From Bacillota bacterium (lineage in GTDB: Bacteria; Bacillota; Ch66; Ch109), in the NCBI GenBank assembly GCA_013178275.1, contig JABLWZ010000002.1:62001-126000 (forward strand): a DNA stretch of 64,000 nucleotides, in the 5' to 3' direction. Shown one piece after another: positions 43,528 to 53,326 of the stretch. The notes under the pieces are model-generated. The model made no database searches and was not told where the DNA came from. It was given only the letters and a program-made list of their open reading frames with translations. Position 1 is the stretch's first letter, and every line of letters begins with the position of its first letter. Made by a program: the position numbers and the translations under genes.

Positions 43528-44262
43528 ATGGTCGTAGGCGTGCTTCTCCTGGTCTTGGCAGGTGGTGGGATATTTATGTTGTACGCGAAAAACACCAAAC
43601 CAAAGAGCAAAAAAACAAAAGAGACCGGGTTCGCCGTTCAAACCCACGAGCATCACGTGGATGAGGTTATAGACATTGAAACAATCGAAGAGGGGCTTAT
43701 TCACCATAAGGGCAGAGTTATGGCGATTGCCAGGATTGAGGGGACCAACTTCAGTGTGATGTCTCCCGGGGAACAGAACTCGCGAGAATCGGCGCTGATC
43801 GAAATATTCTCTGGCCTTGATTATCCAATCCAGTTCGTCACCAACACGGTGGTAGCGGATACTACAAACGCCACCAACAAGATTCTTAACGACAGCAAAA
43901 AGGTCCCCGAGGGGAACCTGAAACAGTATATGATGCTATATGCGAACGCGCTCGAACAGATGCGCGTCAACAGGCTGGTTCTTACCCAACAATCATACCT
44001 GGTAATAAGTTCTGACGGTTACGCCGAAGACCCCGAAAAGACAGTTATCGAACGAATGAGAATTCTCGAGTCCTCGCTGCGCGAGAGAACAGGGATCGTC
44101 CTTTCTCCGATTACGACCAGCGAGGACGTTTATGACGCAATACAGCAGATTGTACTGCCGGAGAAGATCCACAAGCCCAGTGAAATAGCCAAGGCGGGGG
44201 TGTCAGAGCCCATCCATCACAACGTGAAGGAGTTGACGCGGTTTGAAGCTGTTTCGGTCTAA
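43528..44262 (+). CDS. VirB4/TraC N-terminal-like membrane protein
   Basis: A 244-residue protein with one N-terminal membrane helix and a soluble domain (GRVMAIARIEGTNFSVMSPG, SGLDYPIQFVTNT) resembling the N-terminal portion of TraC/VirB4 proteins, here as a separate gene. The first ATG (43528) is 21 bases from the GGGGGGG site, whereas an ATT at 43513 is six bases from it and would lengthen the helix. It overlaps the VirB4 ATPase gene. Confidence 0.65.
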   Translation: MVVGVLLLVLAGGGIFMLYAKNTKPKSKKTKETGFAVQTHEHHVDEVIDIETIEEGLIHHKGRVMAIARIEGTNFSVMSPGEQNSRESALIEIFSGLDYPIQFVTNTVVADTTNATNKILNDSKKVPEGNLKQYMMLYANALEQMRVNRLVLTQQSYLVISSDGYAEDPEKTVIERMRILESSLRERTGIVLSPITTSEDVYDAIQQIVLPEKIHKPSEIAKAGVSEPIHHNVKELTRFEAVSV

Positions 44263-46069
44263 AAAAGCACAGGACATGCTAGATGATTCGCTGTCTTATC
44301 CCCGCCTGGTAGACCTCTACCTTCCCGACCGGATTACTGAATTAGAGGATTGCGTTGTTATCGACGACACTTACTGCAGGGTGCTTGTTGTAGACGCGAT
44401 CCCTGAGTTTATCCATTTTGGTTGGTTCGATAGTATCTCCTCATACCCCGGGGTGACCATTTCGGTAGCTCTCTATCCCTATACCCATGAAGAGGCCAGC
44501 AACCGAGTAGGTAAACTCCAGATGGTTCTTGGCGGTGAGCTGATCCTGGCGGAAAAGAACCAGGATACTCGCAGGATGGACGTTCTGCAAGAGAAATACT
44601 ACTTCTACCGTGAACTCTTGAAAGACATCAACCTTCATCGAAACAACATCATCGCGGCTTCGGTTGTTATTCTAATAGCAGCTCCTACCCACGATGAGCT
44701 CGTCAGGAGAACCTCGAAGGTTAAGGATATACTTGGCTCAACCAGGGCAACAACCATGTATCTTCGGCAGATAGAGGGCCTGAGATCTGCTCTTCCTTTT
44801 ATTAAACCCTCAAGCGAGTACCACGATGTAACCGTGGCTAACGCTGCATGTTTAAGCCCTTTGATCAGCACGGACTTTTCCCATCCTTCTGGGATATTCT
44901 TTGGTAGGAACGAGACCGGCTCACCCGTGTTCCTGGATCTCTTTATCGGGCAACCGCGGCTTTTCGGGAACAACATGCTCATCGTTGGCATGACCAGGTC
45001 GGGGAAAAGTTATGCCTGCAAAGGTACGATTGCCCGTTCTGTCGCTTCAGACAAAAGAGCAGTGATCCTGGACCCCGAGGGTGAGTATCGCAATCTCTGC
45101 GAATACCTGGGCGGGACCCACATCAGGTTCTACCCAGAGATGAAGCCGATGTTCAACCCGTTTGACATGGTACCGAGCTGGGACCGGGAGCGCGGTGAGT
45201 ACGTTGATATACCGACGAAAATCGATGACATTGTATCGCTGGTTGCCTTTATTTTCGAGAGTTACGGGTCCAACGAGAACATGACCGTGGAGGAGCGGGC
45301 CTTGGCCGGCCAGGCGGTCCGGCTGGAGTACGAGAGGCTGGGGATAAACGAAAACCCCGAAAGCCTTTTCCGCCACGACGAGGTGCTGTCCGGCGAAGGG
45401 ATCACTGCCGGGAAGTCGCACAAGGAAATGCCGACTATATCCTCCTATGTCGAGATGCTGCGGAAACTCAAAATGGACCGGCTGGTGAATGTGATGCAGC
45501 CGTTTCTGAGAGGTGGCCCGCAGGGTTTTTTCGATGGCCAGAGCGACCGGTCTTTTGGGGACTCACCCGTGGTAGGTTTCGATATATCATCGATCGAGAA
45601 CGAAACCACCAAGACGTACATCATGTACGTGATGCTCTCCTGGGTGTGGGAGCATTTCGTGAAAAAGAACCGTCACGTACAGAAGATTGCGCTGGTGGAC
45701 GAAGCCTGGCTGTTTATGAAGCAGAAGGATACGGCAAACTTCCTCAGTCAGACCGCCCGGCGGGGCGCGAAATACAACAACTCGCTGATCGTAGCGAGCC
45801 AGTCTTTCCGCGAGTTCACCAGCGAAGAGGGCATCGTCCTGATGAACCAGTGCGATACCAAGTTCTTTTTAAAGCTTCAGCAGTCTGACGCGGAAGCACT
45901 AGGAGCGTTGTTCGGCCTGACCGAGAACCTGGTCGAAAGGCTGCAGAACTTCCAGCGGGGCCAGGGGTTCCTGAAGGCGGGCAGCGAAAGCGCGGTGGTG
46001 TATTTTAGCGGCATGCCTTTTGAGGAGCACTTTCTGCGCTCCGATCCCGAGGCGGTGTTGTCAAGGTGA
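44243..46069 (+). CDS. VirB4/TraC-type secretion ATPase
   Basis: A 608-residue ATPase that powers type IV secretion or pilin dynamics. It has Walker A GMTRSGKSY (about residue 249), ILDPEGEYRNL, Walker B KIALVDEAWLFM (about 484) and the SQTARRGAKYNNSLIVASQS motif of the HerA/VirB4 group. The start TTG 44243 lies within the end of the preceding gene. The N-terminal 200 residues carry the rest of the VirB4 N-domain. Confidence 0.88.
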   Translation: MKLFRSKKAQDMLDDSLSYPRLVDLYLPDRITELEDCVVIDDTYCRVLVVDAIPEFIHFGWFDSISSYPGVTISVALYPYTHEEASNRVGKLQMVLGGELILAEKNQDTRRMDVLQEKYYFYRELLKDINLHRNNIIAASVVILIAAPTHDELVRRTSKVKDILGSTRATTMYLRQIEGLRSALPFIKPSSEYHDVTVANAACLSPLISTDFSHPSGIFFGRNETGSPVFLDLFIGQPRLFGNNMLIVGMTRSGKSYACKGTIARSVASDKRAVILDPEGEYRNLCEYLGGTHIRFYPEMKPMFNPFDMVPSWDRERGEYVDIPTKIDDIVSLVAFIFESYGSNENMTVEERALAGQAVRLEYERLGINENPESLFRHDEVLSGEGITAGKSHKEMPTISSYVEMLRKLKMDRLVNVMQPFLRGGPQGFFDGQSDRSFGDSPVVGFDISSIENETTKTYIMYVMLSWVWEHFVKKNRHVQKIALVDEAWLFMKQKDTANFLSQTARRGAKYNNSLIVASQSFREFTSEEGIVLMNQCDTKFFLKLQQSDAEALGALFGLTENLVERLQNFQRGQGFLKAGSESAVVYFSGMPFEEHFLRSDPEAVLSR

Positions 46070-48516
46070 AGAAAACCGTTCTGGTCGTTTTGCTATTACT
46101 GGTTTCTTTGTTCGCCATCGCTTCGCCTGCCTTAGCGGGGCTGTACCATTTTACAGTCTACTGGTATTCGTCTGATGTGCTGGCTATCTACTGGCAAGGT
46201 GCCGATATGCTGAAAGGCGGCAGCGTAATAGTCGAGTACAAGGATAAGAACGGTGGGGACTGGGTACAGTTCGAGAAATACTATTTGAACTTCTCGAATC
46301 GGCTTGAATCCGTCAGCAAAGACGATCCCCGGTTCGAGAAGGGACATACCTATCTCTTCCGGTGTATCCAGGTAGGGGTAGATAATCCCGAATACGTTAA
46401 TTCGTCAGGCGGTTCGATTTATATATCGGAGAATGGGGAAGCCCCTCCTGACGACGCTACCGATACCGGCAGCGATGGTACTAACACCGATGGAGATGTT
46501 TCAGGTAACGGAGGGGGTACGACTACTCAAGCGACAGCTCCATTGGTTCTTTTTAACCAGAGTAATTGGGAAAAGATAATATTTTGGTACAACATTCTCG
46601 CCTCCCTATCGGGGGTGTTTATCTTTTACGTGATCATTAAGTGTGGCTACAAGTACATCTTTGCCTCCTTCAACCCGGGGACCAAGGCTTCTCTTACCGA
46701 GACCCTTCAGCGTTGCGTGATCGCCGTGGCCATTATCATATTAACCCCGGCATTTATCAAACTCGCCGTAACCATTAACGATGCGTTTGTCCATATGTTC
46801 GCCGTCGCCGGCAACTCGATCATCAGTGCGCCAACCGACTCCGCCGCCACTGTAACCGATAGCACGGGCATGTTCGAGAAGATCGTTGCAGCACCTTTCC
46901 AGGTCATAATAAACATCTTCACCAAAATCTTCGGTTTACAGGACCTGTCAACATTGATATTCAACGGCGAACTCACGGTGTTTAAGTCTGGTTTTTGGAC
47001 CGGTCAACAAGTCGATACTGGCAACATCTTCGGCAACGTCATAATACAGCTCGCTTTTGTAGGCTTCACCGTTTACTACAACGCCCTTTACACCATCAGA
47101 AGATGGGTGATTATCGCCACTGTAACCGCGACCCCACTCATCGTCGGGATCTGGATGGTCAGCGAAGAAAAGCAGGTATTGGAGATCTGGGCTGGCGAGC
47201 TAATCTCCACGATTTTTATGCAGTTGTTCCACGCCTTTACATTCGCCCTGTTCTTCTCCATAGCCTCAGCGAAGCCGATATCCAGCATATATGACGCCCT
47301 GTGGCTTGCGACGGGCCTTAAAGACTTGGGGGTATGGGTTGCCTCCCTGGGAGGCGCAGTTGCCGCGGGCGGGATCATATTATTGGGGTTTAAATTAGCT
47401 ACTGCAGACAGCGAAAAAGAACGGGCCGATGTTAAATCGCGACTGGGGAAGGTTTTGATCGGCCTGGTTATCCTGGGGGTAAGCCTAACCCTGGCCTCTT
47501 ACCTGGTGAACTTGCTTGGTGGTTCCTGGGGACTGAAGACCATTCAATTTGATTCCGGGTCCTCATCAATGGGAGCTTGGGAACTGTTCTTCATGCTGCT
47601 GGTGATTATCCCAACCAGCAAGATGATGCACAACATCTTCATGAAGCTCATCCAACGGATCGGGACAGTAGACGAAGAAAAATGGGCTTCAATCGGGACC
47701 GGCGCTCTTGGTGGCCTCGTCGGCATGGCGGTCATGGGCAAGGTAGCTTCCGGTGCCCTTTACGGCAAGGCTCTCGGTAAAGCCGGCTCGGCTCTTGGCG
47801 CTACTGGCAAGGCTATGTCAGGTAACGCCCTTCTTAATCCAAGGGGTGGCGGGCCAAACGGCCCTGGTGGTCCGGGAGGTGGAGGCATTGCTGCTTCAGG
47901 AGGAGGGCTGGGGCCAGTACCAGGGAGCTTCGATCACGGAAGGAACCGACAAACCTTCGGTGACACCATCGAAAGGAATCTCGATCCCAGTGCATCAGCG
48001 CCACAAAACCCGATGGCCGATAACTTCTACGCGCGGACTCCTGAGGGTCCAGGTTTCAGCGGCGGCGGTTTTGACGATGCGATGGATAGAGGTGCGGCTT
48101 CGAGCTCAAAATGGGTTAAATACGGAGCAGGTGTTGGGGCTGCATCATCGTTTGCTATTCCACCGCTTGTACCTGCTATGGCAGCAGTAGGAGGGGCTAT
48201 CGGCAAGACCATCGGCGCTCCGATAGCAACGGCCGGCTCAATAATCGGAACCAACACTACATACGGGATGGTGAGGGCTACCGGCAAGGGCCGCGTTGAA
48301 TCGCTGAGGCTTTCAGGGGGGTTCTCTTCCTTAGCACAAGAATTAAAAACTGGTGCGAGAGACATGACTGGAGCACGCTCAGGGCTTGGTGCAGCCTCTC
48401 AAATAGCAACCGGGGTAATCCTTTCTCCCTTGGGCTCAAATGTAGCCAAAACTGGTGCCAGGGCGATAGGGAAGGGCGTTGACGCCATAGATGGTGCGGT
48501 TAGATGGAGGAGGTGA
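46066..48516 (+). CDS. VirB6/TrbL-like polytopic channel protein
   Basis: An 816-residue protein with a signal peptide (to about residue 24) and a 130-residue extracytoplasmic beta-like domain. Residues about 165-560 hold eight or more hydrophobic helices, including LSGVFIFYVIIKCGYKYI. A glycine- and alanine-rich cytoplasmic tail follows (GGGPNGPGGPGGGG). This is the layout of VirB6/TrbL inner channel proteins in Gram-positive systems. GTG 46066 overlaps the VirB4 stop. Confidence 0.75.
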   Translation: MKKTVLVVLLLLVSLFAIASPALAGLYHFTVYWYSSDVLAIYWQGADMLKGGSVIVEYKDKNGGDWVQFEKYYLNFSNRLESVSKDDPRFEKGHTYLFRCIQVGVDNPEYVNSSGGSIYISENGEAPPDDATDTGSDGTNTDGDVSGNGGGTTTQATAPLVLFNQSNWEKIIFWYNILASLSGVFIFYVIIKCGYKYIFASFNPGTKASLTETLQRCVIAVAIIILTPAFIKLAVTINDAFVHMFAVAGNSIISAPTDSAATVTDSTGMFEKIVAAPFQVIINIFTKIFGLQDLSTLIFNGELTVFKSGFWTGQQVDTGNIFGNVIIQLAFVGFTVYYNALYTIRRWVIIATVTATPLIVGIWMVSEEKQVLEIWAGELISTIFMQLFHAFTFALFFSIASAKPISSIYDALWLATGLKDLGVWVASLGGAVAAGGIILLGFKLATADSEKERADVKSRLGKVLIGLVILGVSLTLASYLVNLLGGSWGLKTIQFDSGSSSMGAWELFFMLLVIIPTSKMMHNIFMKLIQRIGTVDEEKWASIGTGALGGLVGMAVMGKVASGALYGKALGKAGSALGATGKAMSGNALLNPRGGGPNGPGGPGGGGIAASGGGLGPVPGSFDHGRNRQTFGDTIERNLDPSASAPQNPMADNFYARTPEGPGFSGGGFDDAMDRGAASSSKWVKYGAGVGAASSFAIPPLVPAMAAVGGAIGKTIGAPIATAGSIIGTNTTYGMVRATGKGRVESLRLSGGFSSLAQELKTGARDMTGARSGLGAASQIATGVILSPLGSNVAKTGARAIGKGVDAIDGAVRWRR

Positions 48517-50278
48517 ACCCGCGATCGATGATAAGTATGCAAAAGGTTCGGTAGATGCGCTTAAAAAAGCTCTCATGGTCGCGGGTAAAAAGCTGGGCAA
48601 GAAGCTCGGGAAGTCCCTCCTGAAACTTCTTGCCCCTTATCTACCCACCATTGCGGTGATCCTTCTTTTCCTGTTTATTCTGGTTGGGCTGATCGGCGTG
48701 GTTTACTCTGGGTTCCCGTCCAACAGCATATTGCTCGGCAATACATTGACCGCTGAAGACGCAGAGCTGAAGAAACGCTATGAGGGCCTGGCCGATAAAT
48801 ACAACCACAAAGACGTGTATCTAGTTTCTTCGAACAGCAGCAAGGAGAATCCTTATTATCCTGGGAAAGGGACATATTTTGAAGAAGGGTTATCCGATCA
48901 TTACGGGAACGACGTTGAGCTGAAAATGGGATGGGGGTTAATCCACTCAGCGCTTTTATATAAGGCGTATGCCCTCGACCAGAAAAACCTTGACCTCAGC
49001 ATGGCGGAAAGCGTGGCGGATGAGTTTCATCCTACGTTCTACTACCGCAAATCGACAATTACTTACTGCGATCCCCCGGATAAAGACGGCAAACGGTCCT
49101 GCTCCACGGAAACTATCAATCTTCTAGTAGAGGCTTATACCGTGAAGGGTCACTTCGTTTTTAAGTATAAACCAATGCAAACAGACCATTACCCAAGCGG
49201 GGCAACAAAGAGGTGGGAACCACCGGATGGCGTTGAGCAGTTACTGCCTAATCCCTGGATGCGCTTAGATAACTGGGTGACTCGTGAGCTTAAGATGAAT
49301 AACGCACCCGAAATTAGTTTGGCCCGAACCGCGCTTTATGAAGCCGGCAAGGGATTTACCAAAAAAACGGAGGCTTTGGCCTGGCTGTTGGAAAGGTATT
49401 CACCATCTGTCTACACATCATCCGCGATGATCCCTCCGAACCTTTACGCTTATTTTAAAGAGGCGTCCGAGAGGTTTAACATACCGGTATGGTTCCTTGC
49501 TGCGGTTGCATGGATAGAAAGCAACTTCATGACCGACAGTGACAATTCTGGTACCGGCAGCCCGGTTTATTGTTATGGGATTATGCAGGTTTCTGATTCT
49601 AATTGGAAGGCCTATGCTCCAATATTGGGCTTTGACCCCGTTGCCGACAGGGATAACCCGAGGGCCCAGATCATGGTGGGGGCATACATGCTTGCTGAGT
49701 TGGGCCTGAAAAATGTAGATTGGAATTCTCCCGACTGGAAAGAGCAGACGCTCCCCATATTGACCAAATATGGCGGCTTTATTAAGGTCCCCGCGACTAA
49801 ACCATACAGCACAGTAGAAGAATGGTGCAGGGAAGAATACGCCAAAAAGATATGGGAAACCGCAGAAGCGCTGAAAACCGATGCTGTTTGGCCGGTGCCT
49901 GGCAAGTACACACTCTCAAACCGCTTCGGCAAAGTCGACACTTCGCTGTACAAAGACTACCACCACGGGGTCGATATAGTCGCTGACACGGGAGATCAAG
50001 TGGTTTCAGTTAGCGCAGGCATAGTTACTGGAGCAGAATGGGATGGTGTTTATGGCAACTGTGTGAAGGTAACCGATGGTTCACATCTGTATCTCTACGC
50101 CCACCTCAGTCAAATACAGGTAACAAAGGGGAAGGCGATGAAACCAGGCGATAAAATCGGGCTCGTTGGAGCTACGGGGAATGCCAAGGGAAGTCACCTC
50201 CACTTTGAAGTTAGAGATCTATCAAAAGGATCCGGACTCGATGCATGCATCGACCCGCTATCCATCATTCATCCGTGA
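48491..50278 (+). CDS. Membrane-anchored lytic transglycosylase / M23 endopeptidase
   Basis: A 595-residue protein: basic N-terminus, one membrane helix (about 55-80) and a large external part. It has a transglycosylase domain (VWFLAAVAWIESNF with catalytic Glu; YCYGIMQVSDSNW) and a C-terminal M23/LytM domain (HHGVDIVADTGD and HLHFEVRD zinc residues). Such VirB1-like enzymes open peptidoglycan for the channel. ATG 48491 has no binding site. GGAGGAGGTGA (48506-48516) lies seven bases before an in-frame ATC at 48524. Confidence 0.88.
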   Translation: MVRLDGGGEPAIDDKYAKGSVDALKKALMVAGKKLGKKLGKSLLKLLAPYLPTIAVILLFLFILVGLIGVVYSGFPSNSILLGNTLTAEDAELKKRYEGLADKYNHKDVYLVSSNSSKENPYYPGKGTYFEEGLSDHYGNDVELKMGWGLIHSALLYKAYALDQKNLDLSMAESVADEFHPTFYYRKSTITYCDPPDKDGKRSCSTETINLLVEAYTVKGHFVFKYKPMQTDHYPSGATKRWEPPDGVEQLLPNPWMRLDNWVTRELKMNNAPEISLARTALYEAGKGFTKKTEALAWLLERYSPSVYTSSAMIPPNLYAYFKEASERFNIPVWFLAAVAWIESNFMTDSDNSGTGSPVYCYGIMQVSDSNWKAYAPILGFDPVADRDNPRAQIMVGAYMLAELGLKNVDWNSPDWKEQTLPILTKYGGFIKVPATKPYSTVEEWCREEYAKKIWETAEALKTDAVWPVPGKYTLSNRFGKVDTSLYKDYHHGVDIVADTGDQVVSVSAGIVTGAEWDGVYGNCVKVTDGSHLYLYAHLSQIQVTKGKAMKPGDKIGLVGATGNAKGSHLHFEVRDLSKGSGLDACIDPLSIIHP

Positions 50279-50289
50279 TAGTGATTTAT

Positions 50290-50320
50290 GAGACCCGGGT
50301 TGTACTCGGGTCTTTTCTTA
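50290..50320 (+). terminator. Terminator between the secretion and Tad genes
   Basis: AGACCCG and CGGGTCT form a hairpin followed by TTTCTTA. Genes on both sides run in the same direction, so it may divide the cluster or allow partial read-through. Confidence 0.7.
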
Positions 50321-50349
50321 GAGATTTTTAAAAGAGCAGGTGATATTTC

Positions 50350-52527
50350 TTGCGCGTACTACTGGCCACAGGCCTGTCCGAGCTTGAAAAGCAGCTTGAG
50401 CTTGAGCTCAAGAAACCAAAGCGCTGCTACCACCGTTCCGCGGTAATTACCGTCGCGGATAGCTTCAAACCCGAGGTAGTAGTGCTGTCTCCCCGTTTGA
50501 TGGGGGATGAGGACATTTTCAACGACGTTGTGAGGCCGCTTAGAGCAAAAGGAATTCGTGTTATCTACCTCCCGGGGAACATCAACCTGGGGGATTGTCG
50601 GGAAGCAATTCAAAAACTCGTTCCACTGGGCGTCTATTGCTATGTGTTCGATCCTGTTTTGGCAGGGAAGATAGTTTTTCGCATTGAAAACCCGGGCAAA
50701 CTGGGAGATCTTCCGGAAGAACTCCAACAAGCATCGCTCGTAAGCGATGATGCAAAGCGCGTGGGAGCAGAGATGCTGGCTAAACTCGGCGATCCGGTAG
50801 AGGAGAGAAAAGAGGGGCTGATCGATAAACTCTCTGGAAGCTTTAAAAGTGTTTTAACCCGCGTCAAGCCCCAGGACCAGGAACCGGCCCAAGAGACGCC
50901 CCACGTCGTTTGGCAGAGGGGAGGAGGTCCTCCCGAGCCGGAAACCATCAATAAGCGTGATGAGCCTGTCGAAGACGTGCAGCCAATAGGACAGCCTGCC
51001 GTTTTCTTCCCGCCAACTGCTCCAGCCGCGGTGCCGGATGACAGGTTCATATGGTTTGAAAGGTTCGCCAGCGTCCAGCATCTCGTTGATTACGAAGGAC
51101 TGGACGTTGAAAACAGCGACGGGATTATCGTTCCTTCCGACTTTCCCGGCTTGCTTTCGGTGATACAAAACATCAGGCGCAGCATCAAGCTCGCTTCTTT
51201 ACCGGTCGTAGTAGTAGGCAAGTGTGACGAAAATAAATGTTTTCTGAGCGGCGCCGATGAGTGCGTACCCGCGCTTGACGAAAACACCATACCACGTATC
51301 TTGGCCAGATCGAGGCGTCTCAAGGAGATGTGGGAGAAGGCCAACAGGGACGACCTGACCAGGGCATACAAGAGAAATTTTATAGAAGAGTATATCGGTG
51401 AGCAGATTCGCCTTTTCCAAGAAACAGAGGTAGTATTCAGCGTAGCTTTGATAGACCTGGATAAGTTCAAGGGCATAAATGACACTTACGGCCACGAGGC
51501 CGGAGACATACTCCTCAAGGAATTTGCGGGGTTTCTGGCAAGATCGGTTCGCCAGCTCGACCTGGTTGCCCGCTGGGGGGGAGACGAATTCCTGATCGTG
51601 TTTCCTCGCACCGGCCCTCGCGAGACCGCTGGTATCATGGAGCGATTATGGTCAGCCTGGTCCAAGGTTACGGTTGCCTTACCCCGCGGCAAGAGCTTCC
51701 ACGCCTCTTTTAGCGTCGGCGTTGCCGCTTATACATCTGGCATAAACATTGTAGACGCAGCTGATAAATCTCTCTATCAAGCGAAATCTGAAAAGAAAAG
51801 ACCTGAGAGCTTGCCCCCTGCTCCTCAGGCACCATCACAACCGCCGGAACCACCGCGGCTAAAGCCATTTGTTTTGGAAAGGCCATCGATTAGTTTATCG
51901 CTACCCAAACGGCAAATTGCTCCACCCGGGCTAAAGCTTTCGTCTCAGGTATTAACCATCTGCTCTCCCTGGATGCCCGAGGTAGATACAGCTGGCATAT
52001 CGATTGCTATAGCAAAGGCTTTGGCGCGGAAAGGGATCGCAACAGCGATAATTGACGCTGACTTTAAGAAGGCCGAGATAGCTTCACGGTTGGAAGTTCC
52101 AACCGAAGACCTCTGGAAGTTTGATTGGAGAAAGGCCCCAATCGCTCTCAGCAGCGAGAAGAATCTATTCATCCTTCCTCTCGATCCGATGTTTAACAAG
52201 GATCTCATGCCGCATCTTGATTATCAAGCCCAGTTTAAAGAAGCGTTGAGTTTCCTTAAAGAAGAGATGGGTAACATCCAAAAAATCATCATTAATAGCG
52301 GCGGTGACCCCAGCTTCAATGCAACGGGGGATAAAATCCTGGTGGTCTCTTCTCAGTTGGCATCAAGCGATGTGATCGACGCGTGGAAGTTTTATCAACC
52401 GTTCTCCGATGGGGTTATATTATCCGACAATATCAATCTGGCAAATTCATTTGGGCTGCCGACCTTGGGGGTTTTTAACCCTGCTGATCTCGGCTCCACT
52501 GCCAATTTAGTAGTTAATACTTTATAA
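50350..52527 (+). CDS. Diguanylate cyclase (GGDEF) fused to receiver-like and degenerate CpaE/MinD-like domains
   Basis: A 725-residue protein. The first 120 residues and residues about 235-330 look like degenerate receiver domains. Residues about 335-475 are a full GGDEF domain: RDDLTRAYKRNF, ALIDLDKFKGINDTYGHEAG, I-site RQLD and active-site WGGDEFLIVF (about 408). A proline-rich linker leads to a MinD/CpaE-like domain without a Walker A lysine (ICSPWMPEVDTAGIS). It should make c-di-GMP at the Tad machine. Start TTG 50350. Confidence 0.85.
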   Translation: MRVLLATGLSELEKQLELELKKPKRCYHRSAVITVADSFKPEVVVLSPRLMGDEDIFNDVVRPLRAKGIRVIYLPGNINLGDCREAIQKLVPLGVYCYVFDPVLAGKIVFRIENPGKLGDLPEELQQASLVSDDAKRVGAEMLAKLGDPVEERKEGLIDKLSGSFKSVLTRVKPQDQEPAQETPHVVWQRGGGPPEPETINKRDEPVEDVQPIGQPAVFFPPTAPAAVPDDRFIWFERFASVQHLVDYEGLDVENSDGIIVPSDFPGLLSVIQNIRRSIKLASLPVVVVGKCDENKCFLSGADECVPALDENTIPRILARSRRLKEMWEKANRDDLTRAYKRNFIEEYIGEQIRLFQETEVVFSVALIDLDKFKGINDTYGHEAGDILLKEFAGFLARSVRQLDLVARWGGDEFLIVFPRTGPRETAGIMERLWSAWSKVTVALPRGKSFHASFSVGVAAYTSGINIVDAADKSLYQAKSEKKRPESLPPAPQAPSQPPEPPRLKPFVLERPSISLSLPKRQIAPPGLKLSSQVLTICSPWMPEVDTAGISIAIAKALARKGIATAIIDADFKKAEIASRLEVPTEDLWKFDWRKAPIALSSEKNLFILPLDPMFNKDLMPHLDYQAQFKEALSFLKEEMGNIQKIIINSGGDPSFNATGDKILVVSSQLASSDVIDAWKFYQPFSDGVILSDNINLANSFGLPTLGVFNPADLGSTANLVVNTL

Positions 52528-52544
52528 AAAAAGGAGTGGTTATA

Positions 52545-53315
52545 TTGTTCTTAAAGAAAAAAGAACGAACAATCATCAAGCCTGAAAAGCGGAAATCCAA
52601 TGTCTACTTCATTGTAGCCATTGCCGCGGCGGTCCTGGCGGCCCTGTTGATTTATGGCTCCATCTCATCGGTTATGCGTGAAACGATGGTGCTCGTAGCA
52701 GCGAAGGACCTTAAACCGGGCGACGTAATCTCATCCACCTTAGTGGTTAAGGAAAAGCGACCGGGAGCAGCAATCCCCAAGGACGCCTTAAGCATCGCGG
52801 AAATCGATTCTGGTTACCTGGTGTCGTCCAATGTAGCAGCTGGCGATGTCATCAGGACAGGGCATACCGCAAACCTTAAATCCACCGGCGGCAACCTCAC
52901 CGCGAAAACTCTTCTTCTGGGCCCTGGTTACCGGGCGATTGCCTTGCCTCCTGATTCGACGGCGGGCTTGGTACTAGAAGTCGGGGATAAGATCGATGTC
53001 GTTGGTGTGGTAGACATTCAGGCTCAAGGCGGGGCAGTAACAACCTCGAAGGTAGTAGTCAGTTCAGCTCCCGTTGTATTCGTCCCTGTAACAGTCGATG
53101 AAAAAGATCCTTCCTCCATGGATGCTCGTATCGTTATAGCCGTTAAGGAAGACGTTTTTACGCATGTTGCCTTGGCGGTAACAAAGGGCAAGGTTTATGC
53201 GGGGGTCAATGCCGACGGAAAGGCAACCAACAGCCCGACCGTAACGGCAAATGGCGTTTTCAGTTCTGCTTACACAGAACAGTTGACGCCGGCTACTACC
53301 AATGAGAAAAGGTAG
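52545..53315 (+). CDS. cpaB: CpaB/RcpC-like SAF-domain pilus protein
   Basis: A 256-residue protein with one N-terminal membrane helix (VYFIVAIAAAVLAALLIYGS) and a SAF domain (LVAAKDLKPGDVISSTLVV), followed by a second RcpC-type domain (GYRAIALPPDSTAGLVLEVG, KIDVVGVVD). It acts at the membrane in Tad pilus assembly. TTG 52545 is chosen because AAGGAG is then eight bases away. Confidence 0.85.
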   Translation: MFLKKKERTIIKPEKRKSNVYFIVAIAAAVLAALLIYGSISSVMRETMVLVAAKDLKPGDVISSTLVVKEKRPGAAIPKDALSIAEIDSGYLVSSNVAAGDVIRTGHTANLKSTGGNLTAKTLLLGPGYRAIALPPDSTAGLVLEVGDKIDVVGVVDIQAQGGAVTTSKVVVSSAPVVFVPVTVDEKDPSSMDARIVIAVKEDVFTHVALAVTKGKVYAGVNADGKATNSPTVTANGVFSSAYTEQLTPATTNEKR

Positions 53316-53326
53316 GGATTATTAAA

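Noticed and set aside
41672..50278. Integrative conjugative element
   Set aside because: VirB-like genes are present, but no relaxase, VirD4 coupling protein, oriT-like repeat or integrase accompanies them. The only integrase belongs to the separate element at 257-13736.
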